This document shows positions 44,113-54,049 of a DNA stretch of 64,000 nucleotides, piece after piece; position 1 is the stretch's first letter, and each line of letters opens with the position of its first letter. The notes under the pieces are model-generated. The model made no database searches. It had not been told where the DNA came from and worked only from the letters and a program-made list of their open reading frames with translations. The DNA comes from Gamarada debralockiae (Eukaryota > Ascomycota > Leotiomycetes > Helotiales > Hyphodiscaceae): the NCBI GenBank assembly GCA_002803225.1, contig NXFV01000809.1:1-64000 (forward strand). Reading direction: 5' to 3'. The translations under genes were made by a program, and so were the position numbers.

Positions 44113-44835
44113 GTTATGAGGACTGTGATGTAAAGTATTGATGAGGACGATTATTCGCCGGAGCAGTTGAGTGAAGGAGAGATGAAGAGATTGAGGATTT
44201 GGGATGATGACGGGGAGGATGCTGGACAAGGTATGGAGAAGAGCGGAGAGATAGTAATTGAGGCTGATGGGACGGTTGAAGCCGATCAGACCGTGGGAGG
44301 TGATGAGGCATTTGGAGTTGATGAGATGGTCCAGACTGAGGCAACTAAAGCGGCTGAGAAATGACGGACGTAAAAGAATCCAGCAGACTTGTACAACTAA
44401 GTCGTTGAAATGTAAGAACAGATTGGACTTGTGAACTCCTCTTGGTCTATTAACTTTGCAATCCGTGTTCAAACTTAAGTTGAGTACTGGATTCTGCATC
44501 AACTTTCCAAGCTCAGAAGCTTCTGAACAGTTCTCGTCTACAGTCAATGAACCTTCGATCTTGCAAACGTGTCTAAATTCTTGCTACACTACAGGGCTAT
44601 CAAAAGCTTCTTGATGCAGCGGGCTCTCTGGCGAAGGACTTTTGGCTACGCATCTCCTTGAGAGACGCATCTACTTGAGTCTCCTGAATCAATGCCAATA
44701 ACTTCCTGTCTTTCAGACATCGTTTTCTTGCTGGCCTTGGTCGCGCTCCGCATAAACACACACTTCATCCATAAGACCATCCTAAGTCCCCTTCAAAACA
44801 GGCCCTCAAAGCTCATCGGATACTTTCCAACCGCC

Positions 44836-45300
44836 ATGTGGGACGACTCGGACACCAACCCGGTTTTAGTAGGTCCCGTTAATTCAAGGACAGGGGATAT
44901 AGTCGCGATCTATAACTTTGTCTGGTGTGAAGACAATTTTGGAGACCGAACTGAAGAAGCAGATTATGACGGCGAGAGTCTCACGATTAGAAGCACACCA
45001 CATACCCACCACCTAGCAGCCGCACACCCCCCATGAATCCTAGGAAGCCCAAGAGCCCACGAACGTCACGTACAAAGCCTTCCTCAGCTTCCATCCCCAC
45101 GAAGCATTATACAGCTGTTCAGCTTTCAGATGAAACTAAATTCGAGCTCCTGCAGTGCAATGAGATTATGAGAGACGAAGCTCAAGGCTGCTTGTTAACA
45201 TGCGGGATGTGGAATGCGATTGATGACGATGACTTTACATTTTTGAGATGAGAGGTGGAAGTTCATGTTGGTAGCATTTGGGCTAGGCTAAGAGATGGGA
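44836..45300 (+). pseudogene. fourth copy of the small tandem gene, broken
   Basis: ATG 44836 opens MWDDSDTNPVLVGPVN, then DIVAIYNFVWCEDNFGD, clearly the AIYDFLW block. YKAFLSFHPHEALYSC follows in another frame and shares YKAF with copy three; TGA and TAA codons come soon after. DDDDFTFLR and EVEVHVGSIWARLRDGM near 45230-45300 correspond to the end blocks of the other copies. Most distant and most degraded of the four. Confidence 0.5.
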
Positions 45301-45304
45301 TGTC

Positions 45305-45698
45305 ACGGCGTTGAATGGAGTAGAGGAGGCGACGTTGGAGGCCTCCCCAGATGTGATGCTTCAGTTTGGTGAAAAATTTGTGGAGCGTGCGAACGAGAAT
45401 GCAGTCACTGGCCTGGGAGTAGGGTCAACCAAATCTATTCGCTGAGAGGCCACAGTTCTAGTCATTTTGTATTTCGTGATGATTCAAAACGTGGACTGAA
45501 TGAACTTCCAGTCCCATGATTTCTAGGCACACTCGCATTGTGGCACAACTGAACTTCTAGTCTTCAATTACAGTGTTATATATTTGCTGGTGTAGCTTCC
45601 TCATCTATGATCATCATTATACAAAGTCCGCTGCCCGAGCCGTTTCCCTACCATGCAATACTATACAACGCCATATGCTCGCAAGGGAATCTAAACGC
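45305..45698. other. convergent intergenic, no supported gene
   Basis: Between the last array copy and the 3' end of the phosphatase gene. Nothing recognised; the plus-strand frame at 45573-45866 is antisense to the phosphatase. Confidence 0.5.
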
Positions 45699-46946
45699 TC
45701 ACTTGCCCTCTTCAACAACGATAGCCACCACGACGCAAATATCGTCAACCTTGCCGCCATGCCAATGCTCGTTTGGATAGTACTTCTGTACCTCCCTGGC
45801 AAACGGCCCATCAACCTTCGTGTTGACGCTGGCCGCCTTGGCCTCTCCCGTAATGCCCACGGCTAAAAAACTTTGCAAGCTCGGGATCTCGTTCGCGCCA
45901 CTCTTGCCATCGTCAGCCAATATGAACTGGTGCAAGCTGCTTCCCACTGAAATACCATCTTCAGTATGCTCCCAGGCCCTGGCGCCAACCATCAACCTCG
46001 ATACGATCCGCAGTATATCCTGACTCGATAGATTGTCCCAAACACCATCACTTGCAAAGACCAATACATCGCCATGTCGTAACGAATGTTGGGAGACATT
46101 TGCGTCTTTCGGGAAATCGCGAAGTTGAGTTCCACCAAAGGCAGCCGCCTGCTTCAAGACCTTCTCCGGGACGATTGAAAGTTGGTATGGCGTATTAAAG
46201 GCGTGAGTCTGTGGTTCCGAATAATTATGTATCGCATTCAATCTTAACTGCACGAACCCAGAATCTCCCAAATTCGCAACCTCCAGCGTCCCATCTCCCT
46301 TCGCTATCGCCACACAAGCCGTACTTCCTCCTGCCGGGACTGACTCATCTCTGCAAATATCTTCGTATCCACGCTGCATCAAGCTCCGTGCGGTGTAAGG
46401 AGGTACGTCCGTTTCCGGTTGATATGTGTATGCGGCGTGGGCCATGTAATCGCAGAATCCGTGAGCGAAGTCTGCCGGATCGACGCCTGAGTCTATCCAT
46501 CCTCCCACTCCGTCTGCCACCCCAAGAGCAATATCAGAGCTCTCTCCAACTCTGCTGATGAAAAAGGCATCTTGGCCACTGTCTGGACGGGTCCGCTTGT
46601 CTTTCCGCCGAGCTTTGATGTGGTTATAGGGGTTGAAGTTAAAGACGTTCGTCTCGGGGTTGTAGCGGCGGTCTTTGGCTGTGAAAGAGGCGGCGATTCC
46701 GTAGGTGAATTTTGAAGTTGCTCGTGCAGTAGGTGAGGTGTGAAAAGATCTGGAAGGTGGTTGAGTAAAGGATGCAATAGATCGTTGAAGGGTTCTCGAG
46801 GAGGCGAGGTGGGAAAATGAGGATTGTTGGCGAGTATGAGATGAAAAGATAGTAATAGCAGATCTGCTACTGTCTTGTATAACTCTCTTCTGTAAAAAAC
46901 TTGGCCTTCTTGCTGCAAAAGCAAGACTTCGCAAGGGAGTTGCCAT
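45699..46946 (-). CDS. PP2C-type mitochondrial protein phosphatase (Ptc7-like)
   Basis: Single exon, 415 residues. A Ser/Thr phosphatase of the metal-dependent PPM/PP2C class, subfamily of yeast Ptc7 and human PPTC7. The first 80 residues are rich in Arg and Ser and nearly free of acids (MATPLRSLAFAARRPSFLQK), a typical mitochondrial presequence, followed by FTYGIAASFTAKDRRYNPET. Metal-site motifs are SGQDAFFISRVGESSDIALG with VADGVGGW, GGSTACVAIA, VANLGDSGF and FASDGVWDNLS; the final Asp is in KVDDICVVVAIV. In yeast Ptc7 acts on mitochondrial proteins including coenzyme Q biosynthesis factors; that role is carried over by homology. Confidence 0.93.
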   Translation of the reverse strand: MATPLRSLAFAARRPSFLQKRVIQDSSRSAITIFSSHTRQQSSFSHLASSRTLQRSIASFTQPPSRSFHTSPTARATSKFTYGIAASFTAKDRRYNPETNVFNFNPYNHIKARRKDKRTRPDSGQDAFFISRVGESSDIALGVADGVGGWIDSGVDPADFAHGFCDYMAHAAYTYQPETDVPPYTARSLMQRGYEDICRDESVPAGGSTACVAIAKGDGTLEVANLGDSGFVQLRLNAIHNYSEPQTHAFNTPYQLSIVPEKVLKQAAAFGGTQLRDFPKDANVSQHSLRHGDVLVFASDGVWDNLSSQDILRIVSRLMVGARAWEHTEDGISVGSSLHQFILADDGKSGANEIPSLQSFLAVGITGEAKAASVNTKVDGPFAREVQKYYPNEHWHGGKVDDICVVVAIVVEEGK

Positions 46947-47316
46947 AAAGAGAAGCTGACGATTTCAAATCGAAATCAAAGTAATAGATGCGAAGCCCGA
47001 AGGCTCGCGGATGAGAAAGCAGCAGACTATAAGAACAGAGAAACCATTTTCTAGTAAAATCTGGGATTCGAGTGAAGTGTGGGCGAAGTCATTGGCGAAC
47101 ACGGTCGTGATTTTGTCTTGTTAAAGATAGAAACCGCAAAGTTTCCTTCCCCAACATCGTCATTTTCCATGTCGGAACACGGACACCAAACCTTGCGGGC
47201 CGATTCCACGGGCTTCGTATTCAGAATCACCTTTCAATCACCAACCTCACTTGAACAACCAGAGTAAGTTGCAAGACACATACCATGTAGTTATTTACTA
47301 ATTACGATGCCAGGTC
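46947..47316. other. divergent promoter region with a possible uORF
   Basis: 370 bp between the phosphatase and the helix-turn-helix gene. An ATG at 47169 opens a 32-codon frame (MSEHGHQTLRADSTG) ending at TAA within a GTAAGT at 47263. Joining GTAAGTTGC to the CAG at 47311-47313 would make a 5' intron, but the frames do not match the main start, so it is either a leader intron or an upstream open frame. Confidence 0.4.
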
Positions 47317-47997
47317 ATGGCCAAAACTCTCGAGAAAGACACGGTTGCGGCGATTGAGCTTGCAATCCTCACCGCCCAAAAAGCAGGACGACACCCAGAC
47401 TTGCACGCCATCGCGGGCATCTTCAACTGCACCTACCAATCCGTCTGCTACATCCGGCGACGAGTCGAGAAACACCAGCGAACAGGCGTAGATGACAGGA
47501 AGAAAGCCGGCCGCAAACCGTTGGCAGATCAAGATCGCATGGCTGAGTCCATCAGAAACCTTCTTGCCAAACGCCCAGAGCTTGATCAGAGCGCCATCTC
47601 GGATTACCTGTTTGATGAGTTCGGAGTGAGAGTTTGCCAGGCTACGGTCTCGAGATTGTTGAAGAAGAACGGTATCCCACATAAGATCTCGAACAAGCTA
47701 TATAAGAAGTCAAAGCTCTTTACTACGAATCCGGAGGGCAAGGTTATGGTGGAGGATAACTCGAGGGAGGTTGCTGCCAGTGCGTTGTCTTCTTTGCCAA
47801 CCGCGATGTATGAGAGTCCTTACAAGAGCCCTTATCCTCCGACGGATATGGCATCTGCTATTATGAGTTTCAATGGTCAAGCTGCTTCGAATGGCTCCTC
47901 TTACGAAGATAGTCATGCAGCTTCTTCGATCGACATGACTTTTCACGGTCCAACGCCGGGTACAAACCTTGCGAACTACATGACGCCATATGGATGA
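47317..47997 (+). CDS. helix-turn-helix DNA-binding protein resembling a transposase N-terminal region
   Basis: One exon, 226 residues from ATG 47317. Residues about 8-60 look like a first helix-turn-helix (AAIELAILTAQKAGRHPDLH, IAGIFNCTYQSVCYIRRRVE) followed by a basic linker with the AT-hook-like KKAGRKPLAD. Residues about 70-125 form a second, winged helix-turn-helix (LLAKRPELDQSAISDYLFDE, then VCQATVSRLLKKNGIPHK). This bipartite order is that of the DNA-binding half of Tc1/mariner/IS630-type transposases. No DDE catalytic domain follows; the remaining 90 residues are Ser/Tyr/Pro-rich (YESPYKSPYPP). It is therefore either a transcription factor with a paired-like fold or a domesticated transposase piece. 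It is undamaged, unlike the retroelement. Confidence 0.75.
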   Translation: MAKTLEKDTVAAIELAILTAQKAGRHPDLHAIAGIFNCTYQSVCYIRRRVEKHQRTGVDDRKKAGRKPLADQDRMAESIRNLLAKRPELDQSAISDYLFDEFGVRVCQATVSRLLKKNGIPHKISNKLYKKSKLFTTNPEGKVMVEDNSREVAASALSSLPTAMYESPYKSPYPPTDMASAIMSFNGQAASNGSSYEDSHAASSIDMTFHGPTPGTNLANYMTPYG

Positions 47998-48309
47998 TCT
48001 CTGGGAGAGAGCTGGCTGCTGATTGGCGTTTGCGGATGGGCATACTGGAGTTAGGCGATTTGAGGTGCTTTTGGGGGACTTGTCATACAGCGAATACCAC
48101 GGAGTTACGGGCGAGAGAGGGTTTGGTCTTGGTCTGAAACAAAAGGGGGAATTCTCCCAAGATATTCTATAGTGGGTATCTCTGAGCGGAGCTTTAGACA
48201 AAATGTCTCGATCGTTCCTTGCCTTCATATCTTCTCAACATGAGCTGAGCACCAATATTCATGACACTCATTCTTCATCCCTAATCCACCCCATATTCTC
48301 ATGCCATCC
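47998..48309. other. convergent intergenic
   Basis: About 310 bp between two converging stops; expected 3' UTRs, nothing else seen. Confidence 0.5.
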
Positions 48310-49089
48310 TTAATGTACAAGAATAACCGGCTTCCCCTTCTCCCACCCATCCAAACTCTCCTTAATATTAACCCAATACCTCAACCTAACCGCCTCCCCC
48401 TTCGCAGCCTCCATATCATCCTCCCTAAACGCCTTATCAAGCACCCCCTCACTCTCCTCAATCCGCTCGTCATTAACCCTCTTTAATTCCTCCAACTCCT
48501 CTTCTTCCCTCGCATTCTCAATCTCCTCCCTCGTTTCCAGCACCTCCATCAACAACTCCGGATCCTCCACTTTAGCCGTCTCATCTTCCGCAACATCAAT
48601 CCCCCTTAAACTGAGTAAATATTGCGTTCGTAATAATGGGTTTTGGAGGGTTTTGTACGCCTCGTTTATTCGTGCGGACGTAGCTTCGGCGCGGTTCTTG
48701 AGATGAGAGGGATGCCGGTCGGGATGTGCGACGGCCTGGAGTTGTAGGAATTCTTTGCGGAGTTTGCGAGAGTCTATGTGGAAAGGTCCTGAAGGGGGAG
48801 GACCCAAGGGCAGCGTTTTGGGGAAGAATTCGTAGTGTGTTTGTGGTATTGCATTCGAATTTATGGTTTCAGGGGAGGAGGATTGGGAGGTGGCGCTGGA
48901 GGTTTGAGATTCCCAGCGTCTTTGAGGTTTGGTTGGGTTTGGACGTCGACGAGGGGTTCTACTGCATATTTGGCAGATTGGTGCGAGGGAAGGAGAGGAT
49001 CTTTGAGGGGCAGTCGTGAAGGCTCGACGTGTGGAAGTTTCGTAGGTGCGGTAGACTTGTTGGTTTCGGGATAATAGTGAGGGACGCAT
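48310..49089 (-). CDS. JAC1: mitochondrial J-protein co-chaperone for iron-sulfur cluster assembly
   Basis: Single exon, 259 residues. HSC20/Jac1 stimulates the mitochondrial Hsp70 and docks the scaffold Isu so that clusters are released to recipients. Seen: an Arg/Ser/Thr-rich presequence (MRPSLLSRNQQVYRTYETST), a J domain (HYEFFPKTLPLGPPPSGPFH, LRKEFLQLQAVAHPDRHPSH) with the invariant HPD at 122-124, then NEAYKTLQNPLLRTQYLLSL, and the C-terminal three-helix HSCB domain with the scaffold-binding EDPELLMEVLETREEIENA. Length and order match the family. CICSRTP-like cysteines before the J domain (C-x-x-C at 39-42) recall the zinc-binding N-terminus of metazoan HSCB, but only one pair is visible. 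Confidence 0.93.
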   Translation of the reverse strand: MRPSLLSRNQQVYRTYETSTRRAFTTAPQRSSPSLAPICQICSRTPRRRPNPTKPQRRWESQTSSATSQSSSPETINSNAIPQTHYEFFPKTLPLGPPPSGPFHIDSRKLRKEFLQLQAVAHPDRHPSHLKNRAEATSARINEAYKTLQNPLLRTQYLLSLRGIDVAEDETAKVEDPELLMEVLETREEIENAREEEELEELKRVNDERIEESEGVLDKAFREDDMEAAKGEAVRLRYWVNIKESLDGWEKGKPVILVH

Positions 49090-50379
49090 TTTGGAGACGA
49101 GAACCTCCTTGAGTGATATATAGAAAGATCCCTAAGCTGTAGATAGAGGCTTTTAAGAAGAGTAAGATTGATTTTGGTAGAGGACTGCTCTTCCTCAAAT
49201 CGAATCTTTGTCACGACGAAGTACAATAAATTTCTCAACCCTGGAGATGACGTCGCTAGCCGAGACCGGCGTGGGCTTGATCCTCCCCCCTTTTACATTC
49301 AATCTTCAACGATTGAGAAGACTCCGGGGCGATGTTTTCCAGTTATCATGTCTCCTTCTATGGCGAAGAAATCTGTTGTGCTGGGATGGAACAGTTATCT
49401 AACCCAGTCGGCATAGATGCCGACCCCCTTTCTGGACCCTTACCCTGTAGGGGTAACTGCCACAGCGTGCTTTTGCCCTTGTGGTGAGAGCTTTCATACC
49501 TTGCAGAGTCGGATGTCAATTTTCTTTTTCTTTCTAGTGACGAAGGATGGCATTTGCCACGGTTGTCTTGGTTTTGAACTTCCAATGCTAATCATTGAGA
49601 TGAAATTGAGTGGTTCATACTCTGATCACGACGTTGTGTGGGTTTCAACTGGTGGAGGCTGAACCAAGATTTCGATATTCTCAGCTGCAGCCAAAGGATA
49701 AAACCTCACCTTGACAACATCCCGATCCTTCCTTCTCATCCTTGTATCGCGTTTCGGCGTTCTATGAACTTCGTTAGGCAGGATATAATCCTGGATATTC
49801 AAGCCCAGCTTCAGCTGAAACCGAAGCGGTCCTCCTTCGAATATTGGGGCAGGAAAGTATGGACGGGCATTATTCAGGCTATAGCAATGGAGCTCTTATG
49901 CCGGAAGGATACTGGACTGGCCTTCTTTGGTTCGGTGCTATAGGCTAGTGCACACCGAGAGGATCTTCAACGGTATCATCACCCCTTACATTCTCAGCCG
50001 TGAATTGTCTGTCCATTTGAAGAATACCTTGACGGGCTTGTACGGTTTTCTTGCGTCTTTACTGGCAATTACGATTGCACACTTCATCTGCTGATATATT
50101 CCATTGGTCCGTCCAGTTATCATGTGCACTATTTGTTCACTGTCAATCGCTGTGAAATATTCTCCCAGCCAGTAACATAGTATATTACAAATCCTTTTTC
50201 CCTGGGCTAATGAAGCCGCTCAACTTTGCAATACCCGGGTCGCCAGACTTGTGCTTCGGAGGATCAATGCGGTCAATATCTTTACACAACTGCATTGCCA
50301 AATTCGCTGAGATGCGACTTATACGAAGATATCTGAAAAGGGCTAGCCTCCGGTTCCTGGGACGACCTCCATTCAACGA
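49090..50379. other. intergenic, no supported gene
   Basis: Upstream of JAC1 and of the HET pseudogene. Open frames at 49417-49943 on the plus strand have no recognisable motif. Some of this may be further decayed HET-gene sequence. Confidence 0.45.
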
Positions 50380-51800
50380 ACGCCAAAAGTTTGAATATCC
50401 TCCTCTACAGTCTGTACAACAGGAATTCCGTCTGCTTCGTCTCAAAGGAAGATTCCTTTCCTAGACATTGAAGCCGAGCTCGTCCCTTGCAGATTGGAGG
50501 ATCCTGAGCCATATGAAGCGATCTCTTACGCGTGGATGACTACAAACAGGGAACTCACCCCATCGTTCTCAACGACCGGCAATTCTGTGTCGCGGAGAAT
50601 GTACACAGCATTCTTTGGCGGCGTAGCTAATGCCCCCCGTCCAATTTCGTCTGGATAGACACAATCTGTATCAATCAAAACCCTAACGACAATGAAGAGA
50701 AAGAAGACCAAATACGCATGATACGAGAAATCTATGAAAAGGCGCCACATGTTGTTGTTTGCCCAGGAGAAAGTCCTCAAGGCGGGGGCCGGGCTTGGCT
50801 TGCAAATTCGTTGCTGAATGGGCTCCTTCTCCAGGGATTTGCAACAGAAGAGTACATAACCCAGCATTTATACACATTCTACAAGCGGTGAGAATGCGAT
50901 GAATTTCTAAGTGCTTGGCTTGATGGACTTCTCGAGTTAATGCATCATCCGTGGTTCGAGCAAGTTCGGGTGGTTCAAGAAGTGGTGCTGCGGCTCTGTC
51001 TCTGTACTGTATGGTGGATATTCTATGAAGTTGGAATATCTAATACAAATTCCAGACATCAGCGGGATTAATGGAGATTCCTGGTTAGCTGTGCTTTTCA
51101 GTTCTCAGCTGAGGTGCTTGTCAATAGGCCAATTCTAACTGTGTCAAGGCCAGGGCGTTACATGTGGGCCTTCAGAGAAGCTTTGCAAAATGGCATGTCT
51201 ATTCACCTCTACGATATACTTCGCACTGCCACGAGACAAATTTTTCTCCCTCTTGAGACTGATGACAAGTGCGGCCGCGCTGAGAGACCTGATCGACTAC
51301 ACCAGACCAGCGTACAACATCCTATTTGAGATTGCTGATTACTTTCGAAAGCAAGGCCGGCTTCCTGAGGTGCTCCACCTAGCAGGCATTGGCTGGAACC
51401 AACACGAACTCACGTCCGTTCCTGGGTCGTGGGTTGGACTGTTCCAGAGACTCGACCACCATAGCGCATTCATTTGTTGCAGAAAAATAAATACGATGCC
51501 GTGCTGCTATACAACGAGAGCCTCAAATTTCCCAAGGCTCCAATGAACGAATTCTCAAAATCCGAGGCCAAATCGTTGGTGCCGTCCAAGCTTGCAGCTC
51601 TGTTCTGGAAGCAGCAGATGATCCAAGAGGAATCCATCATCGTATGGAATCAAGAGGAAGGATGGTAGATTGGAATAAGGAGACGCGAAGAATTGTGCAC
51701 AAGAACGCAGTAAACCGTTACCCAAACGAGAGAACTCTATCAGAAGCCTTTTGTCGAGCACTTATCGGAGACCCAAACGATGGATGAGAGACCTGCTCCG
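50380..51800 (+). pseudogene. HET (heterokaryon incompatibility) domain gene, broken
   Basis: HET genes act in non-self recognition between fungal individuals. Pieces in order: FEYPPLQSVQQEFRLLRLKG (50390-50450), a frame change, IEAELVPCRLEDPEPYEAIS with YAW ending at 50534, a second frame change, PIVLNDRQFCVAENVHSIL (from 50559), TAA at 50628-50630, then WIDTICINQNPNDNEEKED and QIRMIREIYEKAPHVVV (50652-50760). These are the three conserved HET blocks. Farther on, PRDKFFSLLRLMTSAAALRD, LIDYTRPAYNILFEIADYF and HLAGIGWNQHELTSVPGSWV (51230-51440) match the middle of HET proteins. At least two frameshifts and one nonsense codon, so it cannot encode a full product unless unusual introns are invoked. 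Confidence 0.75.
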
Positions 51801-51880
51801 GCCCGGTTTGTTGAAAGCTTAAATCGCTTTGAAGCTATCGTGGGGTGTTCAACGACGTTGTGGAGTATGGAACTTCACCA

Positions 51881-52591
51881 TCAGATGTCGATGTGGCAGT
51901 CGAAAGCAAGGTTCGGAATCAAATTCATGACCATGCCGCTTTGAAAGATTTCGGGAGGGATCTTTAAGGCGGGTTTCCTTTGTGGGAATACTTTCTGGCC
52001 ACGTAGATTTTGCGTAACGGAGGGCGGGTATATTGGTATGGTTCCACTAGGAACGAAGTGTGGGGATATCATCTGCGTATGTTCGATGTGCAGGTACCTT
52101 TTGTTCTGAGGGAATTGCTGAGAATTTACATGAAGGGCATCGGAAGATGTATCAATTGCTTGGGGAGTGCTATCTGCATGAAATGATAGATGGCTAAGCT
52201 TTTGAGCTTGACCGCGATGCCGCGGATTTTGAGATTGTGTAACCTGGAAGAAAGGAAAATATCTTTCTTCCATGCGAGTAAGGGTATGGAAACAGTCTTC
52301 AACGCGACGAATTTGATGGGATCTTTCAACCTCACCCATTAACGGCAGAGCTCCTCCTAGTAGTGGGACTCCTCGAATCAGGTATTCTCTTCTATCCAGG
52401 TCAACTTGACCATGGCGACTGTCATCTTTAGCTGACACGTCAGTACCGGCCGCCAATCTGGATGTTATTCGATTCATTACGTAGTCAGGTATAGGTACAG
52501 GAGACGTCAGCCTCTCGAAAGAAAGCAAAAAACCGCTATGCAGGGTATCAAATCTATCACTTCCTGTGGTCTTTCTCGGGCCCCGTTTCAT
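51881..52591 (-). CDS. uncharacterised open frame, doubtful
   Basis: A 236-codon minus-strand frame from ATG 52591 (MKRGPRKTTGSDRFDTLH), without introns. The composition is His/Pro/Gln/Arg-rich, with no recognisable domain, signal peptide or membrane segment (for example SPVPIPDYVMNRITSRLAAG). It begins 24 bp beyond the stop of the upstream minus-strand gene. It may be a real orphan or a chance open frame in a region next to a decayed HET gene. Confidence 0.3.
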   Translation of the reverse strand: MKRGPRKTTGSDRFDTLHSGFLLSFERLTSPVPIPDYVMNRITSRLAAGTDVSAKDDSRHGQVDLDRREYLIRGVPLLGGALPLMGEVERSHQIRRVEDCFHTLTRMEERYFPFFQVTQSQNPRHRGQAQKLSHLSFHADSTPQAIDTSSDALHVNSQQFPQNKRYLHIEHTQMISPHFVPSGTIPIYPPSVTQNLRGQKVFPQRKPALKIPPEIFQSGMVMNLIPNLAFDCHIDI

Positions 52592-52614
52592 TGCAATTCC
52601 TTCTAATACTGTCA

Positions 52615-53503
52615 CTACCGCCTCACGTCACCACCTCCCAGTTCTGCTGGCGGGGTATAAATCTCATACGTCTTCTTCTGTGTCATCGGCACTTCTCCCG
52701 GTGCTTCATATGGGTGCGATTGTCCTACACCGGTTCCATCAATTTCCTGCTTCGATGCTCCTGACGGGCGCGCCTTGCGGCGTCGAGCCAGGAAAAGCAT
52801 AGCGACACCAATCAAAACGGCCAACCCTACCACAGCAGCTCCAACACCAATTCCAGCTTTCGCTCCCGTGGAGAGGCCAGACAAATCCGAGGCTGTTGGA
52901 GATGCCGATGAGCTACTTGATGATATGGGGATTGTTGAAGGTGCCGTCGGAGATGCTGGTGAGGATGTGCTAGAACTGGATCCAGATGTAGAGACGAAGT
53001 CGGTACTTTGATATCGGATCGAGACACCATATCCATTTACGGCCTCTGTCGAGGGATGGAAGGTTGCCAACATCGGTTGGTTATTAGAGGCATTGGTGAC
53101 AGTGGTCGTCGACTCGGAGAGAATTAGGGAAGCACAGGCTTGACCAGGAAAGTTGAATATAGGTGGTGTGTAACAAGCGTATCCTCTGCGTTCAGTCAGC
53201 TCAGCAGTCGGACTGGGTTTTGAATGTCCCATAAACCCGCAATTGGATCAGAAAGACCTACGTTGGACAACATGTTGCCTGCGTTTCCGTTACTGTGCCG
53301 GCAGTGACGGCAGTCGCGCATGCTTGTGTGTACCCGGTCGGACAGAGTCCTGGCGAGAAATACTGAGAAGTTGACTCCCATCCTGATGGAAAGCATACAC
53401 TTGGTGATGGTCCTCCAATGCTGTAATAAATTCCCGCAGTATATACATCCAATGTACAAGTTGGCGCGGGCATATAAGTGGTGGTCAGGGGTACAGCCAA
53501 CAT
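52615..53503 (-). CDS. single-pass membrane protein with Cys-rich head and Ser-rich stalk
   Basis: Exons 53262-53503 and 52615-53185 (intron 53186-53261, GTAGGT donor, CTGAC branch point) give 270 residues. The extracellular-looking N-terminal half has paired cysteines (PTCTLDVYTAG, SVCFPSGWES, LCPTGYTQACAT, TCCPTGYACYTPP, QACASLI), then a Ser/Thr/Pro-rich stalk, one transmembrane helix (GIGVGAAVVGLAVLIGVAML) and a basic cytosolic tail (ARRRKARPSGASK) of about 55 residues. The layout is that of fungal cell-surface or wall-stress-sensor-like proteins; the Cys pattern is not a WSC domain that I can confirm. No clear signal peptide is present at the chosen ATG, so a short upstream exon may be missing. 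Confidence 0.72.
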
Positions 53504-53903
53504 TTTGATAGCACAATCTCAGACGTCCTTGAGGGCCACACACAAATGACGAGAAAAAAAAAAACAGAATCAAAGAGATGGAGCGAAAAACGGGAAGAGA
53601 CAGATGCCTCATATCTCGAAGGATCGGAGGAGTAGGATCGTACACTGCTACGTGAGGCACAGCACACCTCGGTATCATGGCGGAGCAGAAAACCAGGGAT
53701 TCAGGTTTCGTACCATCATCCCGTGCTGTGTACCCGTGTCTCCTCGCCATGGATTCGAAGTCAATTGGGATGAGGCTAATTTAGCGACCACAGACCAGGC
53801 TGAATGCCCTGAAATGAAGTGAAAGGGAAAACTATCCCGCCGGCAGGAGGCTAGAGTTCGAAAAATGTGGCGTCGGCCAGCTTAACGGCCCTCTGCCAAG
53901 GTT

Positions 53904-54049
53904 TGCGCTGATTGGCTATTTTTGGTTGGTTGTGAGAAGTCCGGTCACGTGTCGTAACCGTGTGTCAAATAGCTTAACATCTAAGCTTTGTGCGCTGATT
54001 GGTTGCCTTTTGGCGGCGCTGATTCGCCGTGAAAAACTACTGCCACGTG
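53904..54049. promoter_or_regulatory. duplicated CCAAT-box / CACGTG module in a divergent promoter
   Basis: The 12-mer TGCGCTGATTGG occurs at 53904-53915 and again at 53991-54002. Each contains ATTGG, the reverse of a CCAAT box, and each is followed by a CACGTG E-box (53946-53951 and 54044-54049). The region lies between the minus-strand membrane protein and the plus-strand multi-pass protein, so it could serve both. CCAAT binding by the Hap complex and E-box binding by bHLH factors are general knowledge; use here is inferred. Confidence 0.45.

Noticed and set aside
45573..45866. 97-codon plus-strand frame
   Set aside because: Overlaps the 3' end of the phosphatase antisense and shows no motif.
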